From the NCBI RefSeq assembly GCF_006874645.1, contig NZ_CP030082.1, positions 2,356,001-2,420,000 on the forward strand: DNA of 64,000 bases, written 5' to 3'. Source of the DNA: Bdellovibrio sp. ZAP7 (GTDB taxonomy: Bacteria; Bdellovibrionota; Bdellovibrionia; Bdellovibrionales; Bdellovibrionaceae). Positions 36,354-45,343 of the stretch are shown piece after piece (position 1 is the stretch's first letter; the number at the start of each line of letters is the position of its first letter). The notes beneath the pieces were generated by a model. The model did not search any database, had not been told where the DNA came from, and saw nothing but the letters and a program-made list of their open reading frames with translations. The position numbers were made by a program, and so were the translations under genes.

Positions 36354-36620
36354 ATGAAGGCTTTTTTGATGATCGTTTTGTTGGGTTTTGGGATTAATGC
36401 TCGCGCGGATCAGGTGTTTTCTATTCGGGCTTGTTCTAGTTACTTTAAAGCTACGATTGAGGACCATGCAAAGTCGGCACAGCAGAATTTTACTGATAAA
36501 GCCAATCGTACTTGCCAGGGATTGGGGTCTTTGACTTGGGATGTGATTGAAAGCCAGACACATTCTGCTTTTAATGTCCCGGTTTATTGTATTTCTGGAA
36601 AGATTCTTTGCTACCAGTAG
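36354..36620 (+). CDS. Small secreted protein
   Basis: 88 residues, GGAGG ribosome site. Signal peptide MKAFLMIVLLGFGINARA. The mature ~70 residues contain four cysteines (RACSS, RTCQG, VYCIS, ILCYQ), likely two disulfides. No family recognised. It starts just right of the MITE-like element. Confidence 0.6.
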   Translation: MKAFLMIVLLGFGINARADQVFSIRACSSYFKATIEDHAKSAQQNFTDKANRTCQGLGSLTWDVIESQTHSAFNVPVYCISGKILCYQ

Positions 36621-36748
36621 GTGACTAACTTTTTAACATGGATCCGCAGATTGGGAGCGAAGGGGCTATTTCTCCCCTTCATTTCTCTTATAGTGAAGCT
36701 GTCTAAGCATGGGATTTGAAACAGTTTAGCTTACCAAGGAGCGTTCCC

Positions 36749-37972
36749 ATGTCACTGCCAAAAACAGCCAAAGAAGCACTCTATGAGGGTCGTTACAGCG
36801 ACGCTCTGGTTTTATTGGATGCGCAGCTAAAGGCCACTCCTCAAGATATCGAAGCCCTTTGCGATCGAGCACTGTGCTGGCATCAATTGGGTCTTCCACA
36901 GGAGCTTGATAGAGACCTTCACCAGGCCCATCAGCTACTCACTGGCCATGATCTGGCGGCTCGGGAAAATTTCAGTCATTTTATTTTTGTTGCAAAGTTG
37001 ATGGAAGAAAAAGGTCTGTATTCGGAGGCGATTCAACTTCTTTCAGTGATTTGGGATGAGCCTTTAAGCATCAAACAAATGCAAATGCTCAAAATTCAGC
37101 AATTGCGTTTGGCGACTGAAACTCGCGATCTGCCATTGATCAAAAGTCTTTATGCAAGCGTCGTTGCGGGAACCAACCACAGTCTTAATTTTGAAATTGA
37201 GCGTGAGCATGCTTTAATGCTTGCGGACTTTGTTATATTTGGATTTGAGCAGGCGCTGGAACGCTATCAGATGGCGCTGACTCACGATTTGTCTGCGGCG
37301 GATATTTCGTTCTTAAAGGGCGAAATTATGGAGCTTGCGATATTATCGAAAAACTTTGAGGTTATTGCCTCATTGAATCCTGATTCTGCTCTTGAAGGCG
37401 AATATGAAAAGCTTCAGGCAGCAATGGGTCTTGCCTTTATCAATAAGGCGCAGGACTTTGAATTTTCAACTCTCCGACTGGAAAAGACGCTGAGCTTGGT
37501 TTCGATGTTAAGGGTTTTACGCCAGGCGGTGCTTTTATTTCCGCAGTCTCCTCTAAGGGAAAGTCGCTTGGAAAGATTTAAGTTCCACGTACAAAGACTG
37601 ACTCACAAAACCGTGCAGGAAAACTTTTTAGCTCCGCTATACCTAAACAACATCCCTAGCAAAGTTATCGCCCAAGCGGATCGTCAAACTGTTACGATCA
37701 ATGGGAGCGAAAAGATTTTTAAGTCCAAACTCTTTTGGCAACTACTTCCTCTGTTTTCAGCCGACAGCAAAGAAGTGGCCTTTGACGATGTCATCACCGC
37801 GCTTTACGAAGAAACACCGAATATACAGCACTTTGATCGCTTAAGAGTTGGTTTGACTCGTCTTAACAAAGATATTGAAATGCATTTCAATATCAAATCG
37901 TTTTTTAAACTTAGTAAGACCAAATTATCGCTTTTGATTCCCATCACTATTACAGCAGAGGTCGCAGAATGA
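36749..37972 (+). CDS. TPR protein with winged-helix-like C-terminus
   Basis: 407 residues from the ATG at 36749 (AAGGAGC upstream). N-terminal TPR (EALYEGRYSDALVLLDAQLKATPQDIEALCDRALCWHQL) and further helical repeats to about residue 300. The last ~90 residues (SEKIFKSKLFWQLLPLF...FDRLRVGLTRLNKDIEMHF) look like an OmpR-type winged helix with recognition-helix layout, so it may be a cytosolic DNA-binding regulator. It overlaps the next gene by 4 nt, like the regulator/peptidase pair at 48.7-50.6 kb. Confidence 0.6.
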   Translation: MSLPKTAKEALYEGRYSDALVLLDAQLKATPQDIEALCDRALCWHQLGLPQELDRDLHQAHQLLTGHDLAARENFSHFIFVAKLMEEKGLYSEAIQLLSVIWDEPLSIKQMQMLKIQQLRLATETRDLPLIKSLYASVVAGTNHSLNFEIEREHALMLADFVIFGFEQALERYQMALTHDLSAADISFLKGEIMELAILSKNFEVIASLNPDSALEGEYEKLQAAMGLAFINKAQDFEFSTLRLEKTLSLVSMLRVLRQAVLLFPQSPLRESRLERFKFHVQRLTHKTVQENFLAPLYLNNIPSKVIAQADRQTVTINGSEKIFKSKLFWQLLPLFSADSKEVAFDDVITALYEETPNIQHFDRLRVGLTRLNKDIEMHFNIKSFFKLSKTKLSLLIPITITAEVAE

Positions 37973-39099
37973 AATCCCTCCTTTCACTCGTTCTTGTGAT
38001 ATTGAGTTTTGCAACGAGCGCGTACGCTGCTGACGAATGGAAAAGAACTGCCATTCCAGTGCGACCGTCATCGAAAATACAAAAGCAAATCGATCTGGCG
38101 GTTAGCCAAGTGTTTGCGGGTAAAATCCATAATACCTTCTGCCAGGTCTTTCAAAATAAAGAATCCTTACAAAAAAGCCTGGGCGTCACCCCTGCAACCG
38201 CGGAGTCTTTGCGCCGCAGTTGCCCGCGTTCTACGGAAACAACTGCGCTTAGTACAAAACTGAATTCAAAAATTTATCTTTTGTCCTTTAACGGTCCCCG
38301 CGATCTGGACAGCTGGACAGATTCTAACAACAGAACTTATATCTTTATTAACGGCAGATTAAGTCAGCGCAAATTAGAAAGCATCTTGCTTCATGAAATC
38401 TCTATCGCGCTAGATGCGAAATATAATTTCACGATGAAGGAATACCTCAGTGAATTGCAACGCCGCGGATATTCGCCTGCGGGCAATCAAAACGATTTGG
38501 AAAATGCATTTATAGGTTCCATGTGGAGACCCGTCGCTTTGACGTTTGCGACTCTTAGAGCATTCAATATTGAAGCTATAAATAACGGACGACCTTCGCT
38601 GACACTCTCGCAAAGTTCTTGTGCTTCGCATTTCCGACAAGCTTACCAGGTTATTCAGCGCATTCCTTATACGCCACCGGCGCTCACTACTGAAGCCATG
38701 CTCTACAATGCTTCGGAGCTTTTAATCGCCAGACAAAGCGAAGCGGTTGCTCCGCAGTCGGCGGCAGAAGCACAACGACTTATATCTTTGCTGTCGTCGT
38801 CCTCAATACAAGTGAGAGATTTCAAGGGTCGCCAGATCAGTTTCTGTGAATTTATGGCGGCACCTGCATTAACTTCCAACGCCTTGGGTAGTTTTTTAAG
38901 CAATGGTCCAAGACCAAGATTAACAGGTGGCTCTGGTGGCGAAAGTGGTTTTACTTCACAAGATGATGGAAAAGTTCAAGAAGCACTGGATGAGGCTCGT
39001 AAAGAACAATCCAAATATGCAGCCGACTACAGCAAGGTTCTTCAAGCTGATTCGATCCTGAGCGGAGTTTCCGGCGGCAATATTAATGATCGCAATTAG
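37969..39099 (+). CDS. Secreted protein with degenerate peptidase-like HExx site
   Basis: 376 residues. Signal peptide to AYAA. A central segment NRTYIFINGRLSQRKLESILLHEISIALD parallels NRICVSS...LMMHEYSHLIGFDE of the secreted peptidase at 49608-50648, but the second zinc histidine is lost (HEISI). The C-terminus is Gly/Ser-rich and hydrophilic. ATGA overlap with the preceding TPR gene. Function unknown; a non-catalytic relative of the peptidase is an inference. Confidence 0.6.
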   Translation: MKSLLSLVLVILSFATSAYAADEWKRTAIPVRPSSKIQKQIDLAVSQVFAGKIHNTFCQVFQNKESLQKSLGVTPATAESLRRSCPRSTETTALSTKLNSKIYLLSFNGPRDLDSWTDSNNRTYIFINGRLSQRKLESILLHEISIALDAKYNFTMKEYLSELQRRGYSPAGNQNDLENAFIGSMWRPVALTFATLRAFNIEAINNGRPSLTLSQSSCASHFRQAYQVIQRIPYTPPALTTEAMLYNASELLIARQSEAVAPQSAAEAQRLISLLSSSSIQVRDFKGRQISFCEFMAAPALTSNALGSFLSNGPRPRLTGGSGGESGFTSQDDGKVQEALDEARKEQSKYAADYSKVLQADSILSGVSGGNINDRN

Positions 39100-39124
39100 G
39101 CTGCCTTACAGAGAGCGGCCAACT

Positions 39125-39511
39125 CTAAAGATCAATTCCTAAAAAGAACGAAGCGACCAAGCAAGCAAAAACGGCAAAGGCCATCACTGCTAAGACACGA
39201 TCTTTCTGTTTTACGAATAAGACACCCGTTAAAAACACGCGTGTGATGGGAAGTAAAACCAGAACGACCAAACCTGCCAATGAAATCAAAAGCGGACGGT
39301 CGTGCATAACCACGGCCCAGTGGATGGTTTCAAACAAAGATCTGGATTCGTAAGTTGTAAAGTTGTCCAACGTATCTCCGCTATTGAACAACTGCCACAG
39401 CCAGCCGATCAACAGCAACATCCCAGCGACGTAAACTCCACTGCGAAGCATTTTGCTAATTTTCAATTCCAGATCATGAAGGACTTTGTCTTGTTGAGGT
39501 TCAACAGCCAT
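39125..39511 (-). CDS. DUF1634 membrane protein
   Basis: 128 residues with three membrane helices (GVYVAGMLLLIGWLW, LISLAGLVVLVLLPITRVFL, VLAVMAFAVFACLVASFFLG). The pattern and its position 1 nt overlapping a TauE/SafE gene identify DUF1634, which regularly accompanies that transporter and may be an accessory subunit. Confidence 0.8.
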   Translation of the reverse strand: MAVEPQQDKVLHDLELKISKMLRSGVYVAGMLLLIGWLWQLFNSGDTLDNFTTYESRSLFETIHWAVVMHDRPLLISLAGLVVLVLLPITRVFLTGVLFVKQKDRVLAVMAFAVFACLVASFFLGIDL

Positions 39512-40323
39512 TATTTAAGTCCTTTCATAATCATTTGCACCGATACGATCGATAAAACGACGACAAAGATCTTACGAATAATTCCGGCTGGCATTTTTAC
39601 CATGGCTTTTGCACCGGCCATAGAACCAATGATGATTCCAACGGCCACGGGTGCCGCGATTTCAGGTCGTACGTCGCCTTTTAACAAATAAGCTCCAGCA
39701 CTTGCAGATGCTGTTACCCCAATCATGAAATTCGAAGTGGCTGATGAAACCTTGATCGGAAGTTTCATGGCGCCATCCATTGCCAGGACTTTAAAAATTC
39801 CGCTGCCGATACCTAGCAATGCCGATAGGATGCCTGCACCGAACATGGCAAACAAACCCAGAGGCACGTGTTCAACTTTGTAAGTCTTCCACTCGCCGCC
39901 TTCGGGGAATCCGCCGTCTAATTTTAATTTTTCTGCCCAGGGGTGATTATGGGCTGAGTAGTGTTCGTGACGTTTTCTTAGCATCATCAGAGCGGAAAAG
40001 AACAAGAATGTACCGAACAGCAAAAATAGAAACTGGGCTTTAATGTACGTTGCCAGCAAAAAGCCTACGATTGCGCCGCTGACTGTGCCGATTTCTAAAA
40101 ACACGGCTAAGCGTAAATTAGTCAGAGAGTCTTTAAGGTAACTGGCAGCTGCACCAGAAGAAGTGGCGACAATGGAGATCAGACTGGCTGCGATCGCGTA
40201 GCGGATGTCGATGTGATAGACCAGAGTGAGAACAGGCACGATGATGATACCTCCTCCCAGGCCAAGGAGAGCTCCCAAGAAGCCCGCCCCGATTGCTGTG
40301 ATTAGAAGAAGTATCTCATGCAT
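39511..40323 (-). CDS. TauE/SafE family sulfite/anion exporter
   Basis: 270 residues, about eight helices, two internal repeats each starting with a glycine-rich motif: GAGFLGALLGLGGGIIIVP and GAGILSALLGIGSGIFKVL. Family members export sulfite, sulfoacetate or related anions. TAATG overlap with the DUF1634 gene shows an operon. The central cytosolic loop (KLKLDGGFPEGGEW) is typical of the DUF1634-linked subtype. Confidence 0.9.
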   Translation of the reverse strand: MHEILLLITAIGAGFLGALLGLGGGIIIVPVLTLVYHIDIRYAIAASLISIVATSSGAAASYLKDSLTNLRLAVFLEIGTVSGAIVGFLLATYIKAQFLFLLFGTFLFFSALMMLRKRHEHYSAHNHPWAEKLKLDGGFPEGGEWKTYKVEHVPLGLFAMFGAGILSALLGIGSGIFKVLAMDGAMKLPIKVSSATSNFMIGVTASASAGAYLLKGDVRPEIAAPVAVGIIIGSMAGAKAMVKMPAGIIRKIFVVVLSIVSVQMIMKGLK

Positions 40324-40339
40324 AAAAAAACCTAGAACC

Positions 40340-40732
40340 TTACTTTTTCGGGCATTCGTACAATTTAACTAAGCGGGCACCAAAATATGTTCCGCGTTTT
40401 TTTAACTCCCAAGGTGGGTATGGCAAATACACTGCTTCTGCACATTGTCCTTTTTGTACAATCGCCCATTGACGATCTTCAGATGTGGCAGCAAACAATT
40501 CATTGGTAGTGTCATCTTTAATACTGATAGCGAAGGAAAACACTTTTTCATTCAGCTCGCCACCGGCACGGGCAATCAAAGCCACCGGAAGCTCGACACG
40601 TTCCACATTGATGACTTCTCCGACGACCGTTTTTGAAAAGATCACGCTGTAGTTCGCAAGAACAACCCAAACAATCGCGACCAAAAGAACAAAGCCCAGA
40701 ACCGATTTCAAAATTTTACTTAGTGTTGCCAT
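40340..40732 (-). CDS. Membrane-anchored protein of unknown function
   Basis: 130 residues: one N-terminal transmembrane anchor (about residues 10-30) and a periplasmic domain with SEDRQWAIVQKGQCAEAVYLPYPPWELKKRGTYFGARLV. This conserved block appears in unannotated proteins of other Proteobacteria as far as I recall. No function known. Divergent from the MFS gene. Confidence 0.65.
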   Translation of the reverse strand: MATLSKILKSVLGFVLLVAIVWVVLANYSVIFSKTVVGEVINVERVELPVALIARAGGELNEKVFSFAISIKDDTTNELFAATSEDRQWAIVQKGQCAEAVYLPYPPWELKKRGTYFGARLVKLYECPKK

Positions 40733-40784
40733 AGAGTTGGATTATCGGGTATTTTTCTATAACGTCAACCAAAAGGACCCCGCA

Positions 40785-42023
40785 GTGTTTTCCAAAAAAG
40801 AAAAAATCCTTCTCGGCATTCTCGCTTCTGTTCAATTCAGCTCTATCGTGGATTTCATGATCATGATGCCTTTGGGACCCCAATTGATGCGTCTTTTTGG
40901 AATCACTCCCCATCAGTTCGGACTCCTTGTGTCATCGTACAGTTTCTGTGCGGGGCTAAGCGGCTTCACTGCTTCATTCTTCATGGACAAATTTGATCGC
41001 AAGAATCTTTTGCTGTTTTTCTTTGTCGGATTCTCGGTCGGCACGGTGGCGTGTGCGCTTTCTCCGACTTATGAACTTTTGCTTTTGGCCCGCGGACTGA
41101 CAGGAGTCTTCGGCGGAGTCCTGAGTTCTCTGGTGCTTTCCATCGTCAGCGATGCCATTTCTTACGAGCGTCGTGGTTCCGCGATGGGTGTTATCATGAC
41201 ATCTTTTTCAGTAGCTTCGATTTTCGGCGTGCCATTTAGCTTATTTCTGGCAAATCAATTCTCGTGGCATGCGCCCTTCTTCTTCTTAGGGATCGCTTCT
41301 TTGTTTTTATGTGTGGTTGCCTACTTTGGTGTGCCCTCAGTGAAAAGTCACTTGGAACACCCTCGTCAAAAAGAGGCCGTTTATCAGGGCTTGGTGCGTA
41401 TCTTTAAGAATCGTAATCAGGTTCGCGCCTTGATCTTTATGGCTGCCGTTATCTTTGGTCACTTTGCGATCGTTCCTTATCTTTCACCCTCGATGGTGTC
41501 CAATGCCGGACTGACCGAGGCCCAACTTCCCTTGATCTATATGATCGGTGGCTTGTTCACGATCTTCACATCGCCGGCGATTGGCCGCATGTCAGATAGT
41601 TTTGGTAAGCACAAAGTTTTCTTGTATGGTGCAGGCCTTTGCACTTTGCCGATATTTGCCATCACAAATCTGGGACCTAATCCTGCATGGATTGTTCTAG
41701 CGATCACGTCGGTATTCTTTGTGGTTTCTGGTGGCCGGATGATTCCTGCCACAGCACTGGTTTCTGGAACGGCTTCTCCGCAAAATCGCGGAAGCTTTAT
41801 GAGTATCGTCAGTTGCGTGCAACAGCTGTCTTCGGCGGCGGCAAGCTACCTGGCGGGAATAATCATCGTAAAAAGCGATGTGGGTCGTTTGGAAAACTAT
41901 GAAATCGTAGGTTACATGTCGATTGCCGTGACATTGCTTGCGATCTATTTATCAAGAAGAATTCAAGCCACTGAAGGCCCATCCAAGACTCCCCAAGAAC
42001 CTGTCGTTGCAGAGGTTCACTAG
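40785..42023 (+). CDS. MFS transporter (DHA1/AraJ-like)
   Basis: 412 residues if it starts at GTG 40785, which has AAGGA upstream; the frame is open back to 40737 (TTG). Twelve membrane helices, with ASFFMDKFDRKNLLL as the motif-A loop and ISYERRGSAMGVIMTSFSVASIFGVP (motif C-like). Proton-coupled small-molecule exporter; substrate unknown. Confidence 0.85.
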   Translation: MFSKKEKILLGILASVQFSSIVDFMIMMPLGPQLMRLFGITPHQFGLLVSSYSFCAGLSGFTASFFMDKFDRKNLLLFFFVGFSVGTVACALSPTYELLLLARGLTGVFGGVLSSLVLSIVSDAISYERRGSAMGVIMTSFSVASIFGVPFSLFLANQFSWHAPFFFLGIASLFLCVVAYFGVPSVKSHLEHPRQKEAVYQGLVRIFKNRNQVRALIFMAAVIFGHFAIVPYLSPSMVSNAGLTEAQLPLIYMIGGLFTIFTSPAIGRMSDSFGKHKVFLYGAGLCTLPIFAITNLGPNPAWIVLAITSVFFVVSGGRMIPATALVSGTASPQNRGSFMSIVSCVQQLSSAAASYLAGIIIVKSDVGRLENYEIVGYMSIAVTLLAIYLSRRIQATEGPSKTPQEPVVAEVH

Positions 42024-42424
42024 TAGAGCTTCTTACGACCTGCTTTAACTTCGGAATGACGTTTTTTTGAATCCAGGCGCTTGCGCACAGAGCTGCGCGT
42101 CGGTTTTGTTGCCACACGTTTTTTAGGTACGAACAAAGCTTTTTGCAATAAGGCCTGCAGTCTTTTTAAGCAGGCGGAACGATTTTGATCCTGGTCACGG
42201 AACTCTTCACTGCGAATTAAAATATCGCCATCAACAGTCAGCTGCGCTGCTAACTTTTCCAACAGACGTGCTTTAATATTTTCAGGCAAAGCTTGAGAGT
42301 CGCGCAAATTCCAACGCAGAATCGCAGCGGAATTGGTGCGATTCACATTTTGCCCACCCGGTCCCCGCGAGCGAGCATAGGTGAAATCAAATTCATGATA
42401 AAATTGCGACACATCAATCAACAT
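42020..42424 (-). CDS. arfB: Alternative ribosome-rescue factor ArfB (YaeJ/ICT1 type)
   Basis: 134 residues. RSRGPGGQNVNRTNSA holds the catalytic GGQ of peptidyl-tRNA hydrolysis, and the basic tail (KRVATKPTRSSVRKRLDSKKRHSEVKAGRKKLY) inserts into the mRNA channel of stalled ribosomes. TAATG overlap with the OsmC gene upstream. Overlaps the MFS stop by 4 nt in convergent orientation. Confidence 0.93.
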   Translation of the reverse strand: MLIDVSQFYHEFDFTYARSRGPGGQNVNRTNSAAILRWNLRDSQALPENIKARLLEKLAAQLTVDGDILIRSEEFRDQDQNRSACLKRLQALLQKALFVPKKRVATKPTRSSVRKRLDSKKRHSEVKAGRKKLY

Positions 42425-42900
42425 TAAGAATGTGATTCCTTTTCGTGCGGCGTGAAATCCGCTTTGCCTTCATGGATTTTAGTTTCGTTTAGAAACACTT
42501 CAAATTCCACAGGAGAGGTTGGACACACCATGGCCGTTACACCACAGTACTTCGTCATCGAAAGCACCACTGCTTTGGTTGCCTGTTCTGGCTTGATATT
42601 GCTGCCTTTGATTTGGTATTTAACGCGAACTAATTTGAAAATCGCAGGATGGCCTTCGGTGGTTTCGGTTTGCGCATCAACATCGCAAGATTGAAGATCC
42701 AGTCGCATTTTTTGCAATATTGAAACCACGTCCATTCCAGAGCAGGCACAGATACTTGCGAGCAATACTTCCTTTGGAGATGGACCTTGATCGCTTCCGT
42801 CAGCAGGCTTTCCGTCCATAACGAACTTCATTCCACGTGACTCGGCCGCAAAAGCCAATCCTTTACCAGTCCACTGCGTCTTCGTTTCCATCTGGGCCAT
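42424..42900 (-). CDS. OsmC/Ohr-family protein
   Basis: 158 residues from the ATG at 42900 (GGGAGG upstream). The two redox cysteines of the family are visible in ASICACSGMDVV (about residues 52-58) and TKYCGVTAMV (about 118). It reduces organic peroxides in characterised homologues. Operon with arfB. Confidence 0.85.
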   Translation of the reverse strand: MAQMETKTQWTGKGLAFAAESRGMKFVMDGKPADGSDQGPSPKEVLLASICACSGMDVVSILQKMRLDLQSCDVDAQTETTEGHPAIFKLVRVKYQIKGSNIKPEQATKAVVLSMTKYCGVTAMVCPTSPVEFEVFLNETKIHEGKADFTPHEKESHS

Positions 42901-43008
42901 ATTTGCCTCCCTGCGCGTCAGTCTAGACTGAATAACACACGAAGTAAACCCTCTGAAAATTTGCGTTATTAACATATGGGCAGTAAACTTAAAGGGTTAG
43001 GAGTATTT

Positions 43009-44592
43009 ATGACTGCATTGATTGCTACAGCCCTGGTTGGAATTATCGCCGGTGGGATTTTGGGTTGGGCCTTGCACAAGTTGAATGTGAAACGCACACT
43101 TCGTCTGGCGCGTGAAGACGCCCAGGAAATTGTCGATGAAGCGAAGGAAGCGATCGAGCTGAAAGAGCTTGAGCAAAAAGAGCGCATTCAAGAAATCGAA
43201 ATGGAAATGTGGACCAAAGTTGAACCTGACATGTTGAAGTCAGAAGGTCGCATTGAAGATTTGCAAGAGGTCGCAAACGAAAAAAAAGCCAAAGCCGATT
43301 CCATCGTTCAAGAAGAGAAAAAGAAACTTCAGGAACGCGAAGCCGACGTAAAAGCACAGGAACAGGCTTTACGTGGCCAAGAAGCCGAACTTACGAAAAT
43401 CAAGGATGCACAAAAAGCATTGAATAATGAATTCGTACAAAAGCTTACGGTAAAACTGGGAACTTCTGCGGAAGATTTCAAAACGGAACTAAAAGCTAAA
43501 ATGGAAGACGAAGCTGTTCGTCGTGCTGCGCGCTTGGCACAAGAACACGAAGAAGATGCAAAAGAACACGCGGAAACCCGTGCAAAACGCATCCTGGCTT
43601 TGGTGATCGACCGTTTTGCAAGACCGTATTGTCCTGAGCGCGGCATTGGTGCCGTGAACTTCCCGGATGCTCACGTGCGCAAATTGTTTGTGGATCCAGC
43701 GGGAGCCAACATCAAAGCAGTTCAAGAGAGCTGCGGTTGCGATATCATTGTGGAACAAGACATGGAAATGGTCGGCGTTGCCGGCTTTGACCCTGTTCGC
43801 CGTGAACTGACGCGCAGAACTTTAGAAAGAATCTTTAAAGAAAAGAAAAGCATCACCCCTGAGTTCATCAAAAAAATTGCTGAAAATCAGAAGAAAGAAC
43901 TTTTCAAAAACATCAAACACGATGGCGATGCTATGGCAAAAGAGCTTAAGCTTGAGGGCCTGAATGCGGAAGTTCGTCAGATGATGGGTTCTTTGCGCTA
44001 TCGTTACTCCTTCACGCAAAACCAATACTTTCACTGCGGCGAAGTGGGTTGGCTTGCGGGATTGATGGCTGCAGAACTGGGGCTTGATATCAAGAAAGCT
44101 CGCCGTGTGGGCATGCTACACGACATCGGCAAATCCATGGACCACGTGATGGAAGGTGGACATGCCGTGATTGGTGCCGACTTTATCGCGGCCCGCGGTG
44201 AAGCGCCTGATGTCGTTCACGCGGTTAAAGCCCATCACTTTGACGAACAACCCTCTACAGATCATGCCTTCCTGGTTATCGCAGCCGATGCAGTGTCTGG
44301 TGCGCGCCCTGGGGCTCGTCGTTCAACGATCGAGTCTTACAATCAAAAAGTTTCTGAACTTCAAGACATTGCTCGCAGCTTTCCTGGAGTTACAGACTGC
44401 TTTGTATTGAGTGGTGGTCGCGAGTGCCGTGTGCTTGTGAACGGTAAAAAAATCGACGATATGCACGCTTTAGATCTGTCTAAAAAAATTGCAGCGAAGA
44501 TCGAAGAAGAGTGCAATTACCCTGGGCAAATCAAAGTTGTTGTGGTCCGAGAAACCGTGGTGAGTGAGCAAACGCGCAAAGAACTTGCGTAA
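43009..44592 (+). CDS. rny: Ribonuclease Y, with divergent KH domain
   Basis: 527 residues from the ATG at 43009 (TAGGAG upstream; ATG 42976 has none). An N-terminal membrane anchor (ALIATALVGIIAGGILGW) leads to a long coiled coil (about 30-200), a KH region, and an HD domain with MLHDIGKSMDH and AVKAHH. The KH loop expected as GREGRNIR reads DPAGANIK, so nucleic-acid contact by GxxG is altered. Family role: endonuclease starting mRNA decay. Followed by a strong terminator. Confidence 0.9.
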   Translation: MTALIATALVGIIAGGILGWALHKLNVKRTLRLAREDAQEIVDEAKEAIELKELEQKERIQEIEMEMWTKVEPDMLKSEGRIEDLQEVANEKKAKADSIVQEEKKKLQEREADVKAQEQALRGQEAELTKIKDAQKALNNEFVQKLTVKLGTSAEDFKTELKAKMEDEAVRRAARLAQEHEEDAKEHAETRAKRILALVIDRFARPYCPERGIGAVNFPDAHVRKLFVDPAGANIKAVQESCGCDIIVEQDMEMVGVAGFDPVRRELTRRTLERIFKEKKSITPEFIKKIAENQKKELFKNIKHDGDAMAKELKLEGLNAEVRQMMGSLRYRYSFTQNQYFHCGEVGWLAGLMAAELGLDIKKARRVGMLHDIGKSMDHVMEGGHAVIGADFIAARGEAPDVVHAVKAHHFDEQPSTDHAFLVIAADAVSGARPGARRSTIESYNQKVSELQDIARSFPGVTDCFVLSGGRECRVLVNGKKIDDMHALDLSKKIAAKIEEECNYPGQIKVVVVRETVVSEQTRKELA

Positions 44593-44630
44593 TTACTCAG
44601 CGCTTAATTCATATTTATTTAGCCTTTAGA

Positions 44631-44672
44631 CTGTCGAAACACGAGTGATTTGTGTGTTTCGACAGACCTTTT
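44631..44672 (+). terminator. rny terminator
   Basis: CTGTCGAAACAC / GTGTTTCGACAG 12-bp perfect stem and a T-rich tail. Confidence 0.8.
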
Positions 44673-44762
44673 ATTAAGATCCCGTCAGACAGCCTCTTTT
44701 AGAAGATTCTCCGTTTTACATCGGTTCAAATGATCGAAGTAAGACAATTACAGGAGAGTTTT

Positions 44763-45200
44763 ATGGTGCTAGATACCAGTTCATCGACATCACTAGAAAA
44801 ACAACGCATCCCTCGAGTTCTTGTCATCGACGACAGCTTGGACTCCGTTAAGTTGATGTCACACATTTTAGATCACTATAAATGCGACGTTACCATGGCA
44901 TTCGACGGTCAGGACGCCATCCCCCTACTTGCGAGCAAACCCTATGACCTCGTAGTGCTAGATTGGCAAATGCCACAGATGGGCGGCCGCGATACACTTT
45001 TGTTAATGGATCGACTGCTAACTGAGAAAAAGGTCAATAAGATCAAAAAGACCATTCCCGTGGTGATTTATACAGGCCACAGCGAAGAGGAATTGGATCT
45101 ACCATTGGTGCGTAACTTCTCGTATTTAGGCTTTATTAACAAACGACAGGCATTCAGCTCCATGATGCGCTCGTTTAACTTTATCCTCAAAAGTATCTAG
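44763..45200 (+). CDS. Single-domain response regulator
   Basis: 145 residues from the ATG at 44763 (AGGAG upstream). Receiver domain with the acidic pair in VLVIDDSLDS, phospho-acceptor Asp in VVLDWQMPQMGG, Thr in VVIYTGHS and Lys in GFINKRQ. There is no output domain. No histidine kinase is adjacent. Confidence 0.85.
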   Translation: MVLDTSSSTSLEKQRIPRVLVIDDSLDSVKLMSHILDHYKCDVTMAFDGQDAIPLLASKPYDLVVLDWQMPQMGGRDTLLLMDRLLTEKKVNKIKKTIPVVIYTGHSEEELDLPLVRNFSYLGFINKRQAFSSMMRSFNFILKSI

Positions 45201-45221
45201 CTAACACAATCTTGTTACATG

Positions 45222-45257
45222 GTGCCCGAATTCATCTTTGATTCGGGCCTTTTTTTT
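45222..45257 (+). terminator. Terminator of the response regulator gene
   Basis: GCCCGAAT / ATTCGGGC stem with a T-run of eight or more. Confidence 0.85.
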
Positions 45258-45343
45258 GCTACTGTGAGCACCTATGAATCCTGACCCCTTACCCAATTTT
45301 CTAGTAGCCTCCCCTTTTTCAACAATTAAACTAGGCGACGACC

